A stretch of 64,000 nt of DNA from Galeopsis tetrahit (GCA_963675135.1 OY776120.1:12676001-12740000), one strand, 5' to 3'. Counted from the stretch's first letter, positions 22,541 to 34,573 are shown. The notes: a model not told the origin generated them from the letters alone. Translations and numbers: made by a program.

Positions 22541-25500
22541 TTTTTTTTTTTTGACAATAAACAAATACATAGCTTCATTACATGATTCAATACAAATCTA
22601 CCAATTCAAAAGCTAGCTACGTCTGTTATCCATCAAGGTAAGTCGTCATCTCTCCAATCTTGAGAAGAGTGATTCGTCGTAGCCCATGATGCAATTCTGT
22701 CCGCTGCCATGTTTCGTGTTCTAGGTATATGTGAGATCTTGCACACTACAAAATCCTTCTTCAATTTGTGAATCTTCTCCAAAACATATCCTTCCGGACT
22801 CCACAATTGTTTATCATTTTCAACGAGTTTTACCGCTTGTATTGAGTCCGAAAAAATCTCCACTTTCGTCCATCGATTCTCCGCACACCATGTTAGGCCC
22901 TCTGCTATCGCCTTTAGCTCTGCCCCAAGCACTGTCCCCGAATGGGTAATCGTCTTGCCTCTCGCTGCATGCACCCCTTCGTTCGGTTTTCCAATAACCA
23001 CTCCAACTCCAAAGGCATTTTTCTCCTCTTTGAAAGCTGCGTCTACCTTCATCCATACTCCGTCCAGCCGTGCATCTTCTTCGATCCCCCTTTCTTTCAT
23101 TCTCTGCTGTAGCACTGCCCTTGCTTGCTGATAATCCCTCAAGAAATTCAGGGTCCACTCCATCGTTGAAAAAACGCCCTTCCTTTGCTTGCTTTCATCA
23201 GGTTCATGGATAAAATTACAGCGTTCCTTCCAAACTCCCCACGCCAATATTGCTAACTTATCCATCTCCTTTGCTCTAGTCCCATGTCGTAGTTTACGGA
23301 GCAGTTCACTTGTTGGCATCCCATCTCCCCCTTTTAATTCTCCCCACCACCCCTGCTCTTTCCATACTCCTCTGATTTTCTGGCAAAAAAACAGGGCATG
23401 TGATGTGGTGGCTTTGCCAAACCCACACAGCATACACTTCTCGTCCGTTGGTACATGGTGGTCCTTTAGATTCCCTTCCGTCGGCACAATATCTAGCATC
23501 ACTTTCCACCAGAATACCCGTACCTTCGGTGGAACCTCAAGTTTCCAAACTTTGTCCCATCCATCCTCTTTATTCCCTTTGTCCCCACCCGAACCTCCTA
23601 ATCCCCTTGCTTTCTCCATCTTCCACTCATGCCAGTACCCCGTTTGAACTGAATACTTTCCTTTTTCTCCCGGTTTCCAATACATTGAGTCCTCCGTTGA
23701 CGCTCCCCCTATTGGTGTTGCGAGTATTGCCTGTGCTTCGAAAGGAAGAAAAGCTTGTTCGACTAGATCTTTTTTCCATTCTATGTGTTCATCAATGAAT
23801 CTACTCACTGTTGAACCACTTGCAATTCTTGAAACAATCCGCCCCCCATTCAGACCCACTACCCATCTATCACGAAAGATGTTAACCGTTTGTCCATTTC
23901 CAATCCTCCAATGAAGGCCATCATTCAACAAATCTTTACTCCAACAAAGCGATCTCCATATGAACGATGGGTTTCGCCCCACTTCCGCATCCATTACACT
24001 AGAATGTTTAAAATACCTGGCTTTTAGAACTCGGCTCACTAGTGATGTAGGCTTTTCCACAATTCTCCACAGTTGCTTTGCCAAGAGTGCCTTGTTGAAC
24101 TTCATCATGCTCCTAAAAGCCAAGCCCCCCATCTCTTTTGGTTCACAGAGCTTACTCCAGCGTTTCCAATGCATTCGTTTTCCTTCTTTCTTAAACCCCC
24201 ACCAAAAGTCAGCCACCAATTTTTCAATGTCTTGACAAATGGTAACTGGCAGCCGAAAACATGACATCGTATAAGTGGGTATTGCTTGTATGATTGCTTT
24301 TATTAAGACCTCTTTCCCACCTTCCAAAAAATCTCTCCCCTTCCACGCCTCTATTTTCTTAATCACTCTATCCCTTAAAAATCCAAATTGTATTCTCTTT
24401 GCACGCATGGAGAAAGTTGGTAGGCCCAAATATACTTCATGACCCCCTGTCATTCGAATCTGAAGTATTTCTCTCACTCGAGTGACATTCCTCTGCTTCG
24501 TATTTGGGCTAAAGGAAATGGGTGACTTATCATAGTTCACTTGTTGGCTTGAAATTCTCTCATACTCTTGTAACACCTTCTTGACTTTTCCACTCTCCCC
24601 TTCGGTCGCTCTAAAAAAGAATAAGCTGTCATCTGCGAATAAAAGGTGTGTGATCATCGGTGCGCCTCGTGCCACCTTCACCCCCGTTACTCCCTGATCA
24701 GCCGCCAGTTTTTGCATCATAGTTGAGAGCCCTTGAGCACATAACACAAAGAGAAAAGGGGATAGGGGATCCCCTTGTCTCAGCCCTCTACTTGGTTTGA
24801 CCAATCCCACGACTTTTCCATTCACTTTAAAGGAGTAACGAACAGTAGTGATACATTGTAACATCAAAGTCGTCCATCTATCATTGAAGCCCAGCTTTTT
24901 CAAGATCATCTCGAGGTACCTCCATTCCACCCGATCGTATGCTTTGCTCATATCCAGTTTGAGTGCCGCGTACCCTTCCTTGCTTTTGTTGTTTTTGATC
25001 CAATGCATACACTCATATCCTAATATGATGTTGTCTGAAATCATTCGCCCCGGTGTGAAAGCACTCTGATTTTCATCCACCACACCATTCATCACTTGTT
25101 TAAGCCTGTTTTTATAGTCCTTGCCAATATTATATAAATCACATTACTGAGACTTATTGGCCTGAAATCACTTACTACCCTCGGATTCTTTTTCTTGGGA
25201 ATCAATGTGATCCATGTCGCATTCCATTCCGTTACCTGTCCTTCCCCGTTTAAGACCCCCAACACTTCTCTTGTCACTGACTCCCCCACATCATCCCATG
25301 ATCTCTGAAAGAACCCTGCTGAAAAACCGTCCGGCCCTGGTGCTTTTTGCGGATTTAGTTGGAACACTGCCTCCTTAACCTCTCTTGCCACGAACGGCGT
25401 TTCAAGAAAGGCATTCATTTGGGTCGAGACCACCCCTTCCACTTGTTCCAAAGCTGTACTTATTTCATTCACATTCGTGCTTGTTGTTTGGAAAATGGAC

Positions 25501-26851
25501 GTAAAGTATGTCGAAATGATGTTTTCGACATTCTCAGTATTTGTCTGCCAGCACCCATTCCCATCCTCCATTCCATGAAAAGTATTTGACCACTGTCTTT
25601 GTGTCGCCTTCCGATGGAATACTTTGGTGTTTCTATCCCCATGTTTCAGCCAATCGAGTCGTGCTCTCTGTTGCCATTTTAGACTCTCTTGAGTTTGAAA
25701 TTTCTCCAATTGTCTCTCCAGATATCTCACTTTATCCATGTCTATCTCCCTCTATTCATCATTGAGCAATGCATTTAAGCTTTCCTTGCATTCCCTTATC
25801 CTCTTTTTAAAATTTCCACAGCGTGTGTAAGCCCAAGCATCCAATTTCTTCCCACACTGTTTTAGTCGCTGTATAATCCCCCCCGAAGAACCTTGAACTC
25901 TCCAGCTTTCCTTTACTGTTTGTGCATAGTCCTCCTCCAACAACCATGCTTTTTTCAAATCTGAAAGAATGTCTGCCTCCATGTTGATTTGGGCTTACTT
26001 TTTCATTGATACACAACTTAACTGGTCTATGGTCAGACCCATAGAAGTCCAGGTTCCACACTTCCCAATATCGTATCTTGTCCATCCATTCATCATTTGC
26101 CAAAAAATGATCCAATTTCTCCTTTATAGCCTCACTTCCTTTTCTTCTGTTGAACCATGTATAAAACGGCCCCAAAGTACGCATATCATTCATTCCCAGT
26201 TCATTTATCACCTTTCTAAACTCCTCCATTTGTGTGAAAGGTCGTTCCTTTTCCTTGTTCCCCCCTTTCTTTTCGTCTAAAGACAGAATCTCATTAAAGT
26301 CTCCCCCTATCAACCAAGCCCTAGGGTCCCCCGTGTGGGAGTCCCTAATTTTCCTCAATAAATCCCAAGAAAACTTTCTCAAGTGTGTAACAGGCGCCCC
26401 ATATAAACCAGTGAACCGCCATTGCAAAGAATCATAAGTAACAATGCAATCTAGATGGCCTTGTTAATAAGACAACAAAGAAATATTCATTGATGCATTT
26501 CCAAAAAGTATCAATCCTCCACTAGTACCACTTGCATCACTACCAAAACAAAAACTGAAATTTAAAAGAGACTTCCAACTATGACATCGCTTACCCCCGA
26601 GTCCACGCGCATTCCACACTATAGCGATCATTTCTGTCGGCGATGCTAAGTATTCTCAGACACCGCCTCCTTGAGTTTTGCGTCCCTTTCTTCTTCGCTC
26701 CTTGACTTCTTTGCTCTGGTTTCCCCCCCCCCCCCCCCTCTCCTTTGTCACCCTTATTCTCCACCTCCCCTTCTTCTGATTTTCCTGCCCCTGCTACCCT
26801 TCTTCTCTTTTTGACTGGTTGGCTTGCCGCCCGCTCTCCTTCTGATTCACG
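22541..26851 (-). mobile_element. L1-type LINE, 3' part
   Basis: The - strand reads: C-terminal end of ORF1 (about 26850-26650), endonuclease, reverse transcriptase, zf-RVT and RNase H, then a 3' UTR and a poly(A) tail (T run 22539-22552 on +). The 5' part continues at 31593-32480 beyond an inserted Ty3/Gypsy element. The coding region is decayed. A target duplication could not be matched at the 5' end, suggesting later deletion. Confidence 0.88.
22633..26631 (-). pseudogene. LINE ORF2: endonuclease-reverse transcriptase-RNase H
   Basis: The ORF2 start is probably ATG 26631 (MIAIVWNARGLGG). About 45 endonuclease residues are missing just after it and a TAA follows. Endonuclease motifs GGDFNEIL and GSDHRPV are present. 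Two frameshifts follow, near 25980-25750 and at about 25095-25130 (after FRPISLSNVIY). The long frame 22633-25095 then has reverse transcriptase motifs (QSAFTPGRMISDNI; GLRQGDPLSPFLF; LLFADDSLFFF), the zf-RVT region (PPKVRVFWWKVMLD, CMLCG..SHALFFC) and RNase H (VDAAF; AELKAIAEGL; IFSDS; HIPRTRN). The three RNase H acidic positions look intact. This copy cannot make a full ORF2. Confidence 0.9.
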
Positions 26852-28558
26852 TGTTATACAACACTAAAATAAACAACCGCAAGTGTACGGTGTCTATCGT
26901 AGCGTGATAAGCACGAGGTCGATCCCACAAGGAGGTTTAGCGTAAAAGGGTAGTTTGTTAATTGAGTTCTAAGTAGACGTGATCGAATAGATTGAATGTT
27001 GAATTACCCCTAAGATTGCCTAATAATATGTCACGAATAGACAACGAAAGAGTAAATACGAAATCGATCAAATAACATACGAATCAAGAAACGAAAGTAA
27101 AATGGATGAAAACTCAAAGAAAGAAGGTGGATCCTAAAGCACATGCAACACTAATGTATCCATTTATGATTAACTATCTACTTAAGTGGTGTTCATGCTT
27201 TGTCTATAAGATTGATCACATAATAATGAATTAAAAGTTCTTTCGATCCAAGTAATTCAAAGGAAATACCACACAACTTAGTATCTCTACCTAAATTGCA
27301 CAATGTAACCCAATCAAGCTCCTAAGATCATCACACATCTTCCTAATCATTGATCATCTTTCAATCTCACAATAAAATTAGGTTAAATGCTTGCAATCAA
27401 TTAATCAAAGTAGATTTCTCAACCTAATTCAATTAACTAAGATTAACATATCATCATTGTACACTAATGACATGCTTTGCAATGAAAATCAAGCATCCAA
27501 ATAGAATTAGGCCACATAAACACCAAATAAGCAAAATGTTAATTCATAAACTTCAACAAACGTATTTACAAGGCTTTAGAATCACAAAGTGTTTAGCCAA
27601 CTACTAGCATAATGAAATTACAAAATCCAAATGTAAAAAATAAATCAAAAGAAAGAGAACAAGGAAGCTTAGTCTAGATTGTGGTAGGGAATGAAATTTT
27701 CAAGCTATTGCATCCTTTCTTCCTTGAATTGATGGAGAATTGAGAGAGAAATGGTCAAATCACCTTGGAGTATGTGAAACTATGTGTGAGAATTGATAAA
27801 TTGGGGGTGAATGGCTTGAATTTCAAGAAAGAGGGTTTATATAGTGTTTGGATAGGGTTTGGATGGCATAATTGCAAGTTGGTCCCTAAAAAATGGCCAA
27901 AATGTGAAGATGGCACCGAAATTGAGGAGTTGGCTTGGAGGTGGATCGGTACTCGGCCGAGTTGGGATCACTCGGCCGAGTGGATCACTTAAAAAAAACG
28001 TGTTGCAACTTTTCCAGCCGATACTCGGCCGAGTTGGGGTCACTCGGCCGAGTGGTCTTCAAGTTTCAGCAGCTACGGCTTTCAACTCAACTCGGCCGAG
28101 TTGGGTCACTCGGCCGAGTGTGCAGTGATGTCCAAACTCGTAGATTCGGCCGAGTTGGGTCACTCGGCCGAGTGCGCAGTAATGTCCAAACTCGCAGATT
28201 CGGCCGAGTGCGCAGTAAACCCAAAAGTCTCAGATTCGGCCGAGTTGCCTTGTTTTTCGATTTCGGCCTTTTCTCGTTTCGTGCATATCTTCCGCCTCGG
28301 GTGTCGGATTGACTCGATTCCTTTGGCTAATCCACTCTGTTTTTCGAGACGAATCCAACCGTGCACTCCTCTTCCTGATCCAGTAAAGTATGGTTGGTGT
28401 TTTACTCCAAATTTCATCGTATTTCCTACAAAACCGACAAAACACAACCTTTCTCTCATTTCGGCTTAAACAATCATATTCGATGCATAATTCAATGAAA
28501 TCCACATCAAAACACGCTTCACATGTGCCCCTAAAACGTGTAAATTCCACCCGAATCA
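26852..28558 (-). repeat. Ty3/Gypsy 3' LTR
   Basis: About 1707 bp. On the - strand it begins TGATTCGGGTGG just after the polypurine tract AAGTTTGGGGGGG (28561-28573 on +) and ends GTGTTGTATAACA at 26852. The partner LTR is missing, so the limits rest on the polypurine tract, TG..CA ends and the LINE junction. Confidence 0.72.
27951..28245. repeat. Nine palindromic A[CT]TCGGCCGAGT motifs in the LTR
   Basis: Copies start near 27951, 27970, 28023, 28042, 28090, 28108, 28144, 28162 and 28198, with a further one at 28234. Most are paired about 18-20 bp apart (for example at 27951/27970, 28023/28042, 28090/28108, 28144/28162). The motif is self-complementary over CTCGGCCGAG and is GC-rich in an AT-rich LTR. 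A protein-binding or structural role is possible but not shown. Confidence 0.9.
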
Positions 28559-28573
28559 AACCCCCCCAAACTT

Positions 28574-30270
28574 AAAATGTTGTTTGTCCTCAAACAACTA
28601 AGCACTTAAGGCAATGAGGGTGGAATGATCACAATGGAATATTCAATGTAATTCACACATGCAAAGTAAGATGCAATGATATCTCTTTCTCAAAGTGCAT
28701 TTTTTAATGAAGGCCATAGGCTCATTATTGCAATTCACACTCATGGATTAAAGAATGCATAAACACACAACACATTGTGAATGGGAAACATAATCCAAAT
28801 GCTAAAGTCCTCTACTCACATGACAAAGTGTTTCTCTCAAACACACAAACAAATTGAGGATATTAATGCACTCATCAACCAAGTTATGCTATGCAATCAC
28901 CATATGCTTGCCCAACTTCTATTTTCTACAACACTCAAATGCTCAACAATGTGATCAATAGGACTTTATCAAGGATGTAACATTGGCTCTTTGGACAAGG
29001 TAGGATGAATTTGGGAATTTGTGACTCTTCTAGTGGAGGACAAAGCTTGTTGTTTTACAATGTGTGTTTTCACTTTCAAAGCTTACAAATTTCATTCTCA
29101 CTTTTCATTTTCCTTTCTTTTTCAAGCATTCATCACCTCATATTTTGAACCTTTTTTTTTTCTTTTCAAGCTTTTGGGGCTCTTTGTCCCTCTTTTCTTT
29201 TCCCTTGATTTTCTTTTCATCTTTCTCTTTTTCTTTCAACTTTTCCAATCTCTCCTTTCACCAAAGATATTCATTCAAGCACATGTTTTTCCACTTTGTC
29301 TTTTATCCTCCACTAGATGTAGGTATCAAAGGCTAAAAAACGGCTAAGTGGTTAACATTGTAGTTTGCCAAGAAAATGAGGAATTAAGCTCAAGGGGCTA
29401 ACTACGGAAAATTACTTCGGTTTTGGGAAATTTTGGCTAAGTGTCTCTTTTAGAACAAGATGGCCTATATCACGTCACAAAGTTTCACACAATCATGCTT
29501 TCAAACAAGAACTTGGGCAAGTTCTAGAATCACTAGCAATAACCTAGTCCACTCTCAAATGAACTAAACCGGATTATATGCTCGATTTATGGCTCAATTC
29601 TCACCGGTTTATTCAATAGGACTTTCAGAATCATCAAATGTTCCCAAACAACAACACATCATGCATCCATGCTATCAAAAATCACAAATGTGAACACAAC
29701 ATGAAACTACTATCCATCACCAATCATGCATACATTCAAAGCAAATAGACATCACCACAACTACTCAACCATGGATTCCAATGATTATTCATGCTAACAT
29801 TTCACCAAAGATCCACTACCCAACATATGATCAAAACCAACTTAAACAACAATAAGCATATGAAAACAAAGTGTGCGCCGGTGCAAAATGTAACACAAGT
29901 AGAATGACGAACCGGTGCAAGGGTAACAACTAGTAGAAAAATAAAAGAAAAAAAAACTCCCCCAAACTTAGAATTTTACTATGTATAAATTCTAAGTTTG
30001 GGGCTACAAGTTGTTACCTCCCTCCTTGCACATCCAAAGCTCTTCAAATATCACCATTGCAACACTTGCTTCCCCTCTCCAAAGTTGGTTTTGCTTTCTT
30101 CTTCATTCTTCAAGCTATGACATCCAAAATGCTTCTCATCCATACCTACAAAATAAACCAAGTTATCAAAACTATCAACGCAATAAAAGCATGAAAGCAA
30201 TAAAACCTTGGGTTGCCTCCCAAGAAGCGCTATTTTTAACGTCCTATGTCGGACGGTTTCTTTCTACTTT
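28574..30270 (-). other. Gypsy non-coding region between integrase and LTR
   Basis: Long untranslated stretch, pyrimidine/purine-biased, without a convincing ORF. It contains a perfect 16-bp inverted repeat (29960-29975 and 29988-30003; CCCCAAACTTAGAATT) with a 12-nt loop. The hairpin arm includes a second polypurine-like AAGTTTGGGG. Confidence 0.7.
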
Positions 30271-31592
30271 CAAGCCTCATCCAAACGAAGTGACTCCACC
30301 ATTCGAAGTTGCTCACTTCCAAAATAGTGCTTCACTCTTTTACCATTCACCACAAAGGTTGTTCCATCTTTACCAATAAGTTCCACATTTCCCATGGGCG
30401 TCACATTCTTAATCACAAAGGGCCCCGACCACTTTGACTTCAACTTGCCCGGAAATAGCCTCAACCTTGAGTTGAACAATAGAACTTGTTCTCCCACTTA
30501 GAACTCCCTCTTTTCAATCATCTTGTCATGAAACTTCTTGGCCCTTTTTTTGAGAATTTTGGAGTTCTCAAAAGCTACATTTCTAAACTCATCAAGCTCA
30601 TTTAGCATCATCTTTCTTCTCTCTCCGGATGCCTTAAGATCAAGATTTAGCTCCTTAATAGCTCAACGAGCTCTCAACTCCACTTCCACGGGTAGATGAC
30701 AAGACTTACCATACACAAGTTGGTAAGGAGATGTACCCAAGGGTGTCTTGTAGGCGGTTCGATATGCCCAAAGAGCATCATCCAACTTAATGGCCCAATC
30801 CTTCCTCTTCAACCCAACGGTCTTCTCCAAAAATTGTTTCACCTCTCGATTAGCAAGCTCCGTTTGTCCATTAGCTTGAGGGTGATATGGTGTGGTCACC
30901 CTATGCTTCACTACATATTTTGTCAAGAGTTGATCTAGCCATCGGTTGCAAAAGTGTGAACCACCATCACTCACTAATGCTCTTGGAGTGCCAAAACGAG
31001 TGAAAATGTTCTTCCTCAAAAAGTTGAGGACTACCTTGGCATCATTCGTAGTGGTTGGAATGGCCTCAATCCATCTAGAAACATAGTCAATGGCCAAAAG
31101 GATGTAGGAGAATCCATGGGAAGTAGGAAATGGCCCCATAAAGTCTATCCCCCACACATCAAAGAGCTCCACTTCAATCACATTCTTCATAGGCATCTCA
31201 TGCCTCTTTGAAATGTTTCCCATCCTTTGACACTTATCACACTTCTTCACAAAAGCTTCACAATATCTAAAGATGGATGGCCAATAGAAACCACTTTGAA
31301 GAACTTTGTGGGCCGTTCGATTCGCTCCAAAGTGAACTCCATAAGGAAATGAATGACACTCCTCAATCACTTTCTCCCACTCATCTTCCCCTAGGCACCT
31401 CCTCATGATCATGTCCGAACACCATCTATAGAGGAATGGATCCTCCCAAACATAGAACTTGGCATCATGATAGAACTTCTTCTTTTGATGAAATGAGAGG
31501 TTTGGTGGGTGTGTTCCGGTGGCTATGTAATTCACAAAGTCGGCAAACCATGGACATGCTTCTTTGATAGCAAGAATTTGCTCATCGAGGAA
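30270..31592 (-). pseudogene. Ty3/Gypsy integrase (partial pol)
   Basis: Begins mid-polyprotein (DEQILAIKEACPWFADFVNY). It has the HHCC-type finger (H in GVHFGANRTAHKVLQSGFYW; CDKCQRMG) and the rve core: D in WGIDFMGPFP, D in ALVSDGGSHF, and E in NGQTELANREVK. It runs to a stop at 30663. A further piece (30497-30270, SKWSGPFVIKNV) is the integrase C-terminal domain in the same orientation. Reverse transcriptase and protease are absent. The enzyme would insert cDNA, but this copy is a fragment. Confidence 0.88.
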
Positions 31593-32174
31593 CCATGTAA
31601 TTAGGTGGCTTTCCCCTTCCACTGTGATTGAGGTCCCTCTTGCAAAAGGGCGATTGATGGCTATCACTACTCGCACCCGCAAGCATCTCCCCCATGAGGC
31701 TTCTCCGGACGGTTGATCCACCTCCAGCACCTCCCCCATCTTGCCTCCCATACGTCTCCCCACCTCTTCATTCATCGAGTTGAGTGGCAACCCGTGAAAT
31801 TGAACCCAGAAGGGTGCCGTGTTGAAGGACATTGTTGCAGGGCATTCCCTCCCCGTCAGCCTCGTCGGGATGAGCGTCGTCCCATTGAGATTCCATGGCT
31901 GTTTGTACTGCGCTTTGTTACAGTCCACTGCGTTCCCAAACTCCAATACGAATAGTCCTTCCCCCACTTGTGATACTTTGAGGGAACTCTCCAGCCTCCA
32001 AATGTTCCTCATCGCCGTGGTTAGCTCACTTGGACCCATATTCTTCCTCACCGTGTACCTCCCCAACAAGATGTTCTTTGGCCTCGTTATCTCCCCCGAC
32101 GGGATCTCAGTTTCCTCCTCATCAAGTTGTGCAATCGACACTCTGCTCATACTCGCATTCAATTGATCTGCCAT
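30663..32174 (-). CDS. In-frame chimeric ORF: LINE ORF1 (DUF4283) fused to Gypsy integrase
   Basis: A single open frame with no stop. From ATG 32174 (MADQLNASMSRVS) the first about 190 residues are plant LINE ORF1 with a DUF4283 domain (LGRYTVRKNMGPSELTTAMR; APFWVQFHGLPLN). At about 31592 (ITWF|LDEQ) it passes in frame into Gypsy integrase zinc finger and rve core. The frame can be read from 32282, but MADQ is the usual kind of ORF1 start. The fusion is the product of insertion plus deletion. Whether it is transcribed is unknown. A nucleic-acid-binding domain joined to an integrase would be a plausible product. Confidence 0.75.
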   Translation of the reverse strand: MADQLNASMSRVSIAQLDEEETEIPSGEITRPKNILLGRYTVRKNMGPSELTTAMRNIWRLESSLKVSQVGEGLFVLEFGNAVDCNKAQYKQPWNLNGTTLIPTRLTGRECPATMSFNTAPFWVQFHGLPLNSMNEEVGRRMGGKMGEVLEVDQPSGEASWGRCLRVRVVIAINRPFARGTSITVEGESHLITWFLDEQILAIKEACPWFADFVNYIATGTHPPNLSFHQKKKFYHDAKFYVWEDPFLYRWCSDMIMRRCLGEDEWEKVIEECHSFPYGVHFGANRTAHKVLQSGFYWPSIFRYCEAFVKKCDKCQRMGNISKRHEMPMKNVIEVELFDVWGIDFMGPFPTSHGFSYILLAIDYVSRWIEAIPTTTNDAKVVLNFLRKNIFTRFGTPRALVSDGGSHFCNRWLDQLLTKYVVKHRVTTPYHPQANGQTELANREVKQFLEKTVGLKRKDWAIKLDDALWAYRTAYKTPLGTSPYQLVYGKSCHLPVEVELRAR

Positions 32175-32480
32175 TTCCCTCACCCAAATAACACTCTGAT
32201 TCTTAATCTCAATGAAAATATTGAACTTTGCTTCACACAATTGTGAATAACAGGGCCCCAATAGATGGGTATTTAAATCCATTCTGCCTCACCTCTCGCC
32301 CAATCCCCCTTCGTTCCGTATTACAATGTAGATTGTACTCATTGCCCTGCCTCAGAAATCTGAAAATTAACAGCAATCTAACCTCAACTCCTTCAATCCG
32401 GCAGAGCAATGATCGTCATTACGCAGGTGTGCCAACCCTAATTACTCCTTTTTGTCGTTGTATTAATCGCACCTACTACA
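31593..32480 (-). mobile_element. L1-type LINE, 5' part (5' UTR and ORF1 start)
   Basis: Carries the ORF1 N-terminal half (DUF4283) and about 300 bp of leader up to about 32480, where MULE transposase coding sequence takes over. It is the 5' continuation of the LINE at 22541-26851. Confidence 0.78.
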
Positions 32481-34573
32481 CGGTGTAATCAACCCTAAAT
32501 GTGACACTCACGATGGCAGTGATTGGAAGGCGTCGTGCACGGTGCACCCTTCAGAACACCGTTGATTATTTCCGCCATATTTGTCGTCATAAAACCATAA
32601 CGACGACCTCCATCATGACAAAATGTCCACTTTCTAGCCAATTGCTCTTAGATAATCATAAGCTGGACGACTCAAAATTTTAATTTCTTCCATTGTCCGC
32701 TCAAAGTATCGTTCAGTAACAGCTCTCCCCGCTTGATAACACAAGTCCTTCAACTTCACATTTTTTAATTTGGAATTGAAGTTTGAAGCAACATGTCTTA
32801 AGCAAAAACGATGCACACCTCTAGGTTCGCAAAATGCTGGAATACGATCCACTGCCTTAAGTATGCCCTTATGTCTATCCGAGATAAGACATATGCCGTC
32901 TTGATCACCCACAAGGTGCGTAGCTACCATATGAAGAAACCAAGACCATGACCGATAACTTTCCTCGTCAACAATTGGAAAAGCTACTGAAATGATCTTT
33001 TGAGAGACATCCATGGTGTTGGTAATGAGCATTTTGTGTTTATACTTTGTGTATAGATGTGTACCGTCCACGGTAAGTATTTTGTGACAATGTCTAAATG
33101 CATCGATGCAAGGTCTGAATGCCCAAAAGACATATCCCAACGTGTGCACGTCGCCATCACTAGTATAACTGTGAAGCCACTCTACAATGGTCCCCGGATT
33201 ATACTTTTGTAAAGCCCCCATGTACTTGGGTAAATATTGACATGAACTCTCCCAAGTTCCGAACACGTTCTCTCTTGCACGTTTCAACGTTTGCCACGTC
33301 TTTTGATACGAAATAGTGTTATTATACTTTTGATGAGCATGTTTCACAACCAAGCTGGCATCGTATGTTGGATTAACTTGGACAAAGCTCTCCATGTCAA
33401 CTGCAAGCAAGTTTTTGCAAAGATTTCTATGCACTCCTGAGCTCACCTTCATAAGACAAGAATGTGGTGGGCCCAACTAGCTGATTTCCCAACAATTATG
33501 TTTTTTACTCAATTTTGCACGCAACCACCACTGACAATGTTGTGATGATGGGCGATGATCAATACCACTGGCAGTGTTTTGCTTACACACAATCTTCTAA
33601 ATGGTCGGTGTGCTCTCCATAACTCTGTACTCCCGTCTTGACGCACTGAGTAATCCTTCACGACAGATTGCAGGTGTTTTTTATCTGTGAAAAACATCCT
33701 TTTCCTCAAAACTCCATCATCAGCATCGTATACATTAGTTCTACTTGGAATACCTATTGAATCAGTAGGTATTTCATCGTAAACTGATGTAAAAAATGGC
33801 ACGTTTGATAAATTTGGATGCGGTGGCACTCTTGGAATTTTCTCGTCATGTGGATAGTACTGCCCACCTGCTGGACCCTCATCATCAGAAGACCCCTCCT
33901 CATGACCCGAATCAGAAGTATCTTCAGAAAGTATCTCTTCATCATTACTCTCATCGACATCAAGTGCCCATAAATCAACCACATCGAAAGCTTGTGGGGC
34001 CACCGTTTGGTGGTGTTGGTCTTTCCATGCACTCCAAGCTCGTGGGGCTACAGTTTGGTGGTGTTGGTCTTCCCATGCATTCCAAGCTTGTGGGGCCACT
34101 GTTTGGTGGTGTTGGTCTTCCCATGCATCCCAAGCTCATGGGGCTACAGTTTGGTGGTGTTGGTCTTCCCATGCATTCCAAGCTTGTGGGGCCACTGTTT
34201 GGTGGTGTTGGTCTTCCCATGCATCCCAAGCTCGTGGGGCCAAAGTATGGTGGTGTTGGTATTCCCATGCATTATTAGGTGCTTGTGGAGGCACCTTGAT
34301 TTCAGGTTCAACTAATAATTCAACAAGTTTGTGACCGGAATTCGGGAAAAAGAAGCGAAGGTCACAGTTGCTCTTAATAGGGCAACTTGACGACACATCT
34401 CCATTATAAATTATGGAAGACACATTCAATGAATAAATATACAGATCCAATCCCGTGATTTGAGATAACACAGATAATAGATCGTCAAAATCAATCATAC
34501 GATCAACTCGTGTTGAGCCAACAATAATTCCACAAGAGCGCACATAAATTCCTATATCTTCTGAAGTGGCCAT
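32480..34573 (-). pseudogene. MuDR-type MULE transposase, decayed
   Basis: Probable start ATG 34573 (MATSEDIGIYVRSCG). A PB1-like N-terminal region is followed by six 16-residue repeats (AWDAWEDQHHQTVAPQ type), an acidic stretch, and the MuDR DNA-binding region (DDGVLRKRMFFTDKKHLQSV; WLRAKL). The MULE core follows: LTVDGTHLY, CLISDRHKG and HRFCLRHVASNF. Damage: TGA at 34136-34138, frameshift plus two TAG near 33480-33640, TAG plus frameshift near 32640, and another frameshift near 32540. The end runs into the LINE leader. The transposase moves Mutator-like elements, but this copy is dead. No terminal inverted repeats were recognised. Confidence 0.88.
33987..34275. repeat. 48-bp coding tandem repeat (six units)
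   Basis: Six units of 48 bp (core 'gtttggtggtgttggtcttc' on +) encode WxAWEDQHHQTVAP[QR]A repeats in the MULE protein. Units alternate in higher-order pairs. One unit has CCA TGA GCT where sister units have CCA CGA GCT, a direct view of a CGA-to-TGA change. Confidence 0.92.

Larger units (their letters stand above)
26852..31592 (-). mobile_element. 5'-truncated Ty3/Gypsy retrotransposon inside the LINE
   Basis: The - strand reads integrase (31592-30270), a 1.7 kb non-coding stretch, then a 3' LTR (28558-26852). No 5' LTR, gag, protease or reverse transcriptase remains: integrase sequence abuts LINE ORF1 at about 31592. The missing LINE zinc-knuckle region shows that one deletion removed host-LINE and Gypsy sequence together. 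Confidence 0.85.

Noticed and set aside
22633..26631. LINE ORF2 as an intact gene
   Set aside because: Missing endonuclease segment, a TAA and at least two frameshifts.
27951..28245. CTCGGCCGAG repeats as a CRISPR array
   Set aside because: Units are 12 bp, spacing is irregular between pairs, and they lie in a plant LTR; no cas genes exist.
33796..34315. Gly/Val/Leu-rich repeat frames on the + strand
   Set aside because: They mirror the 48-bp coding repeats of the MULE transposase on the other strand.
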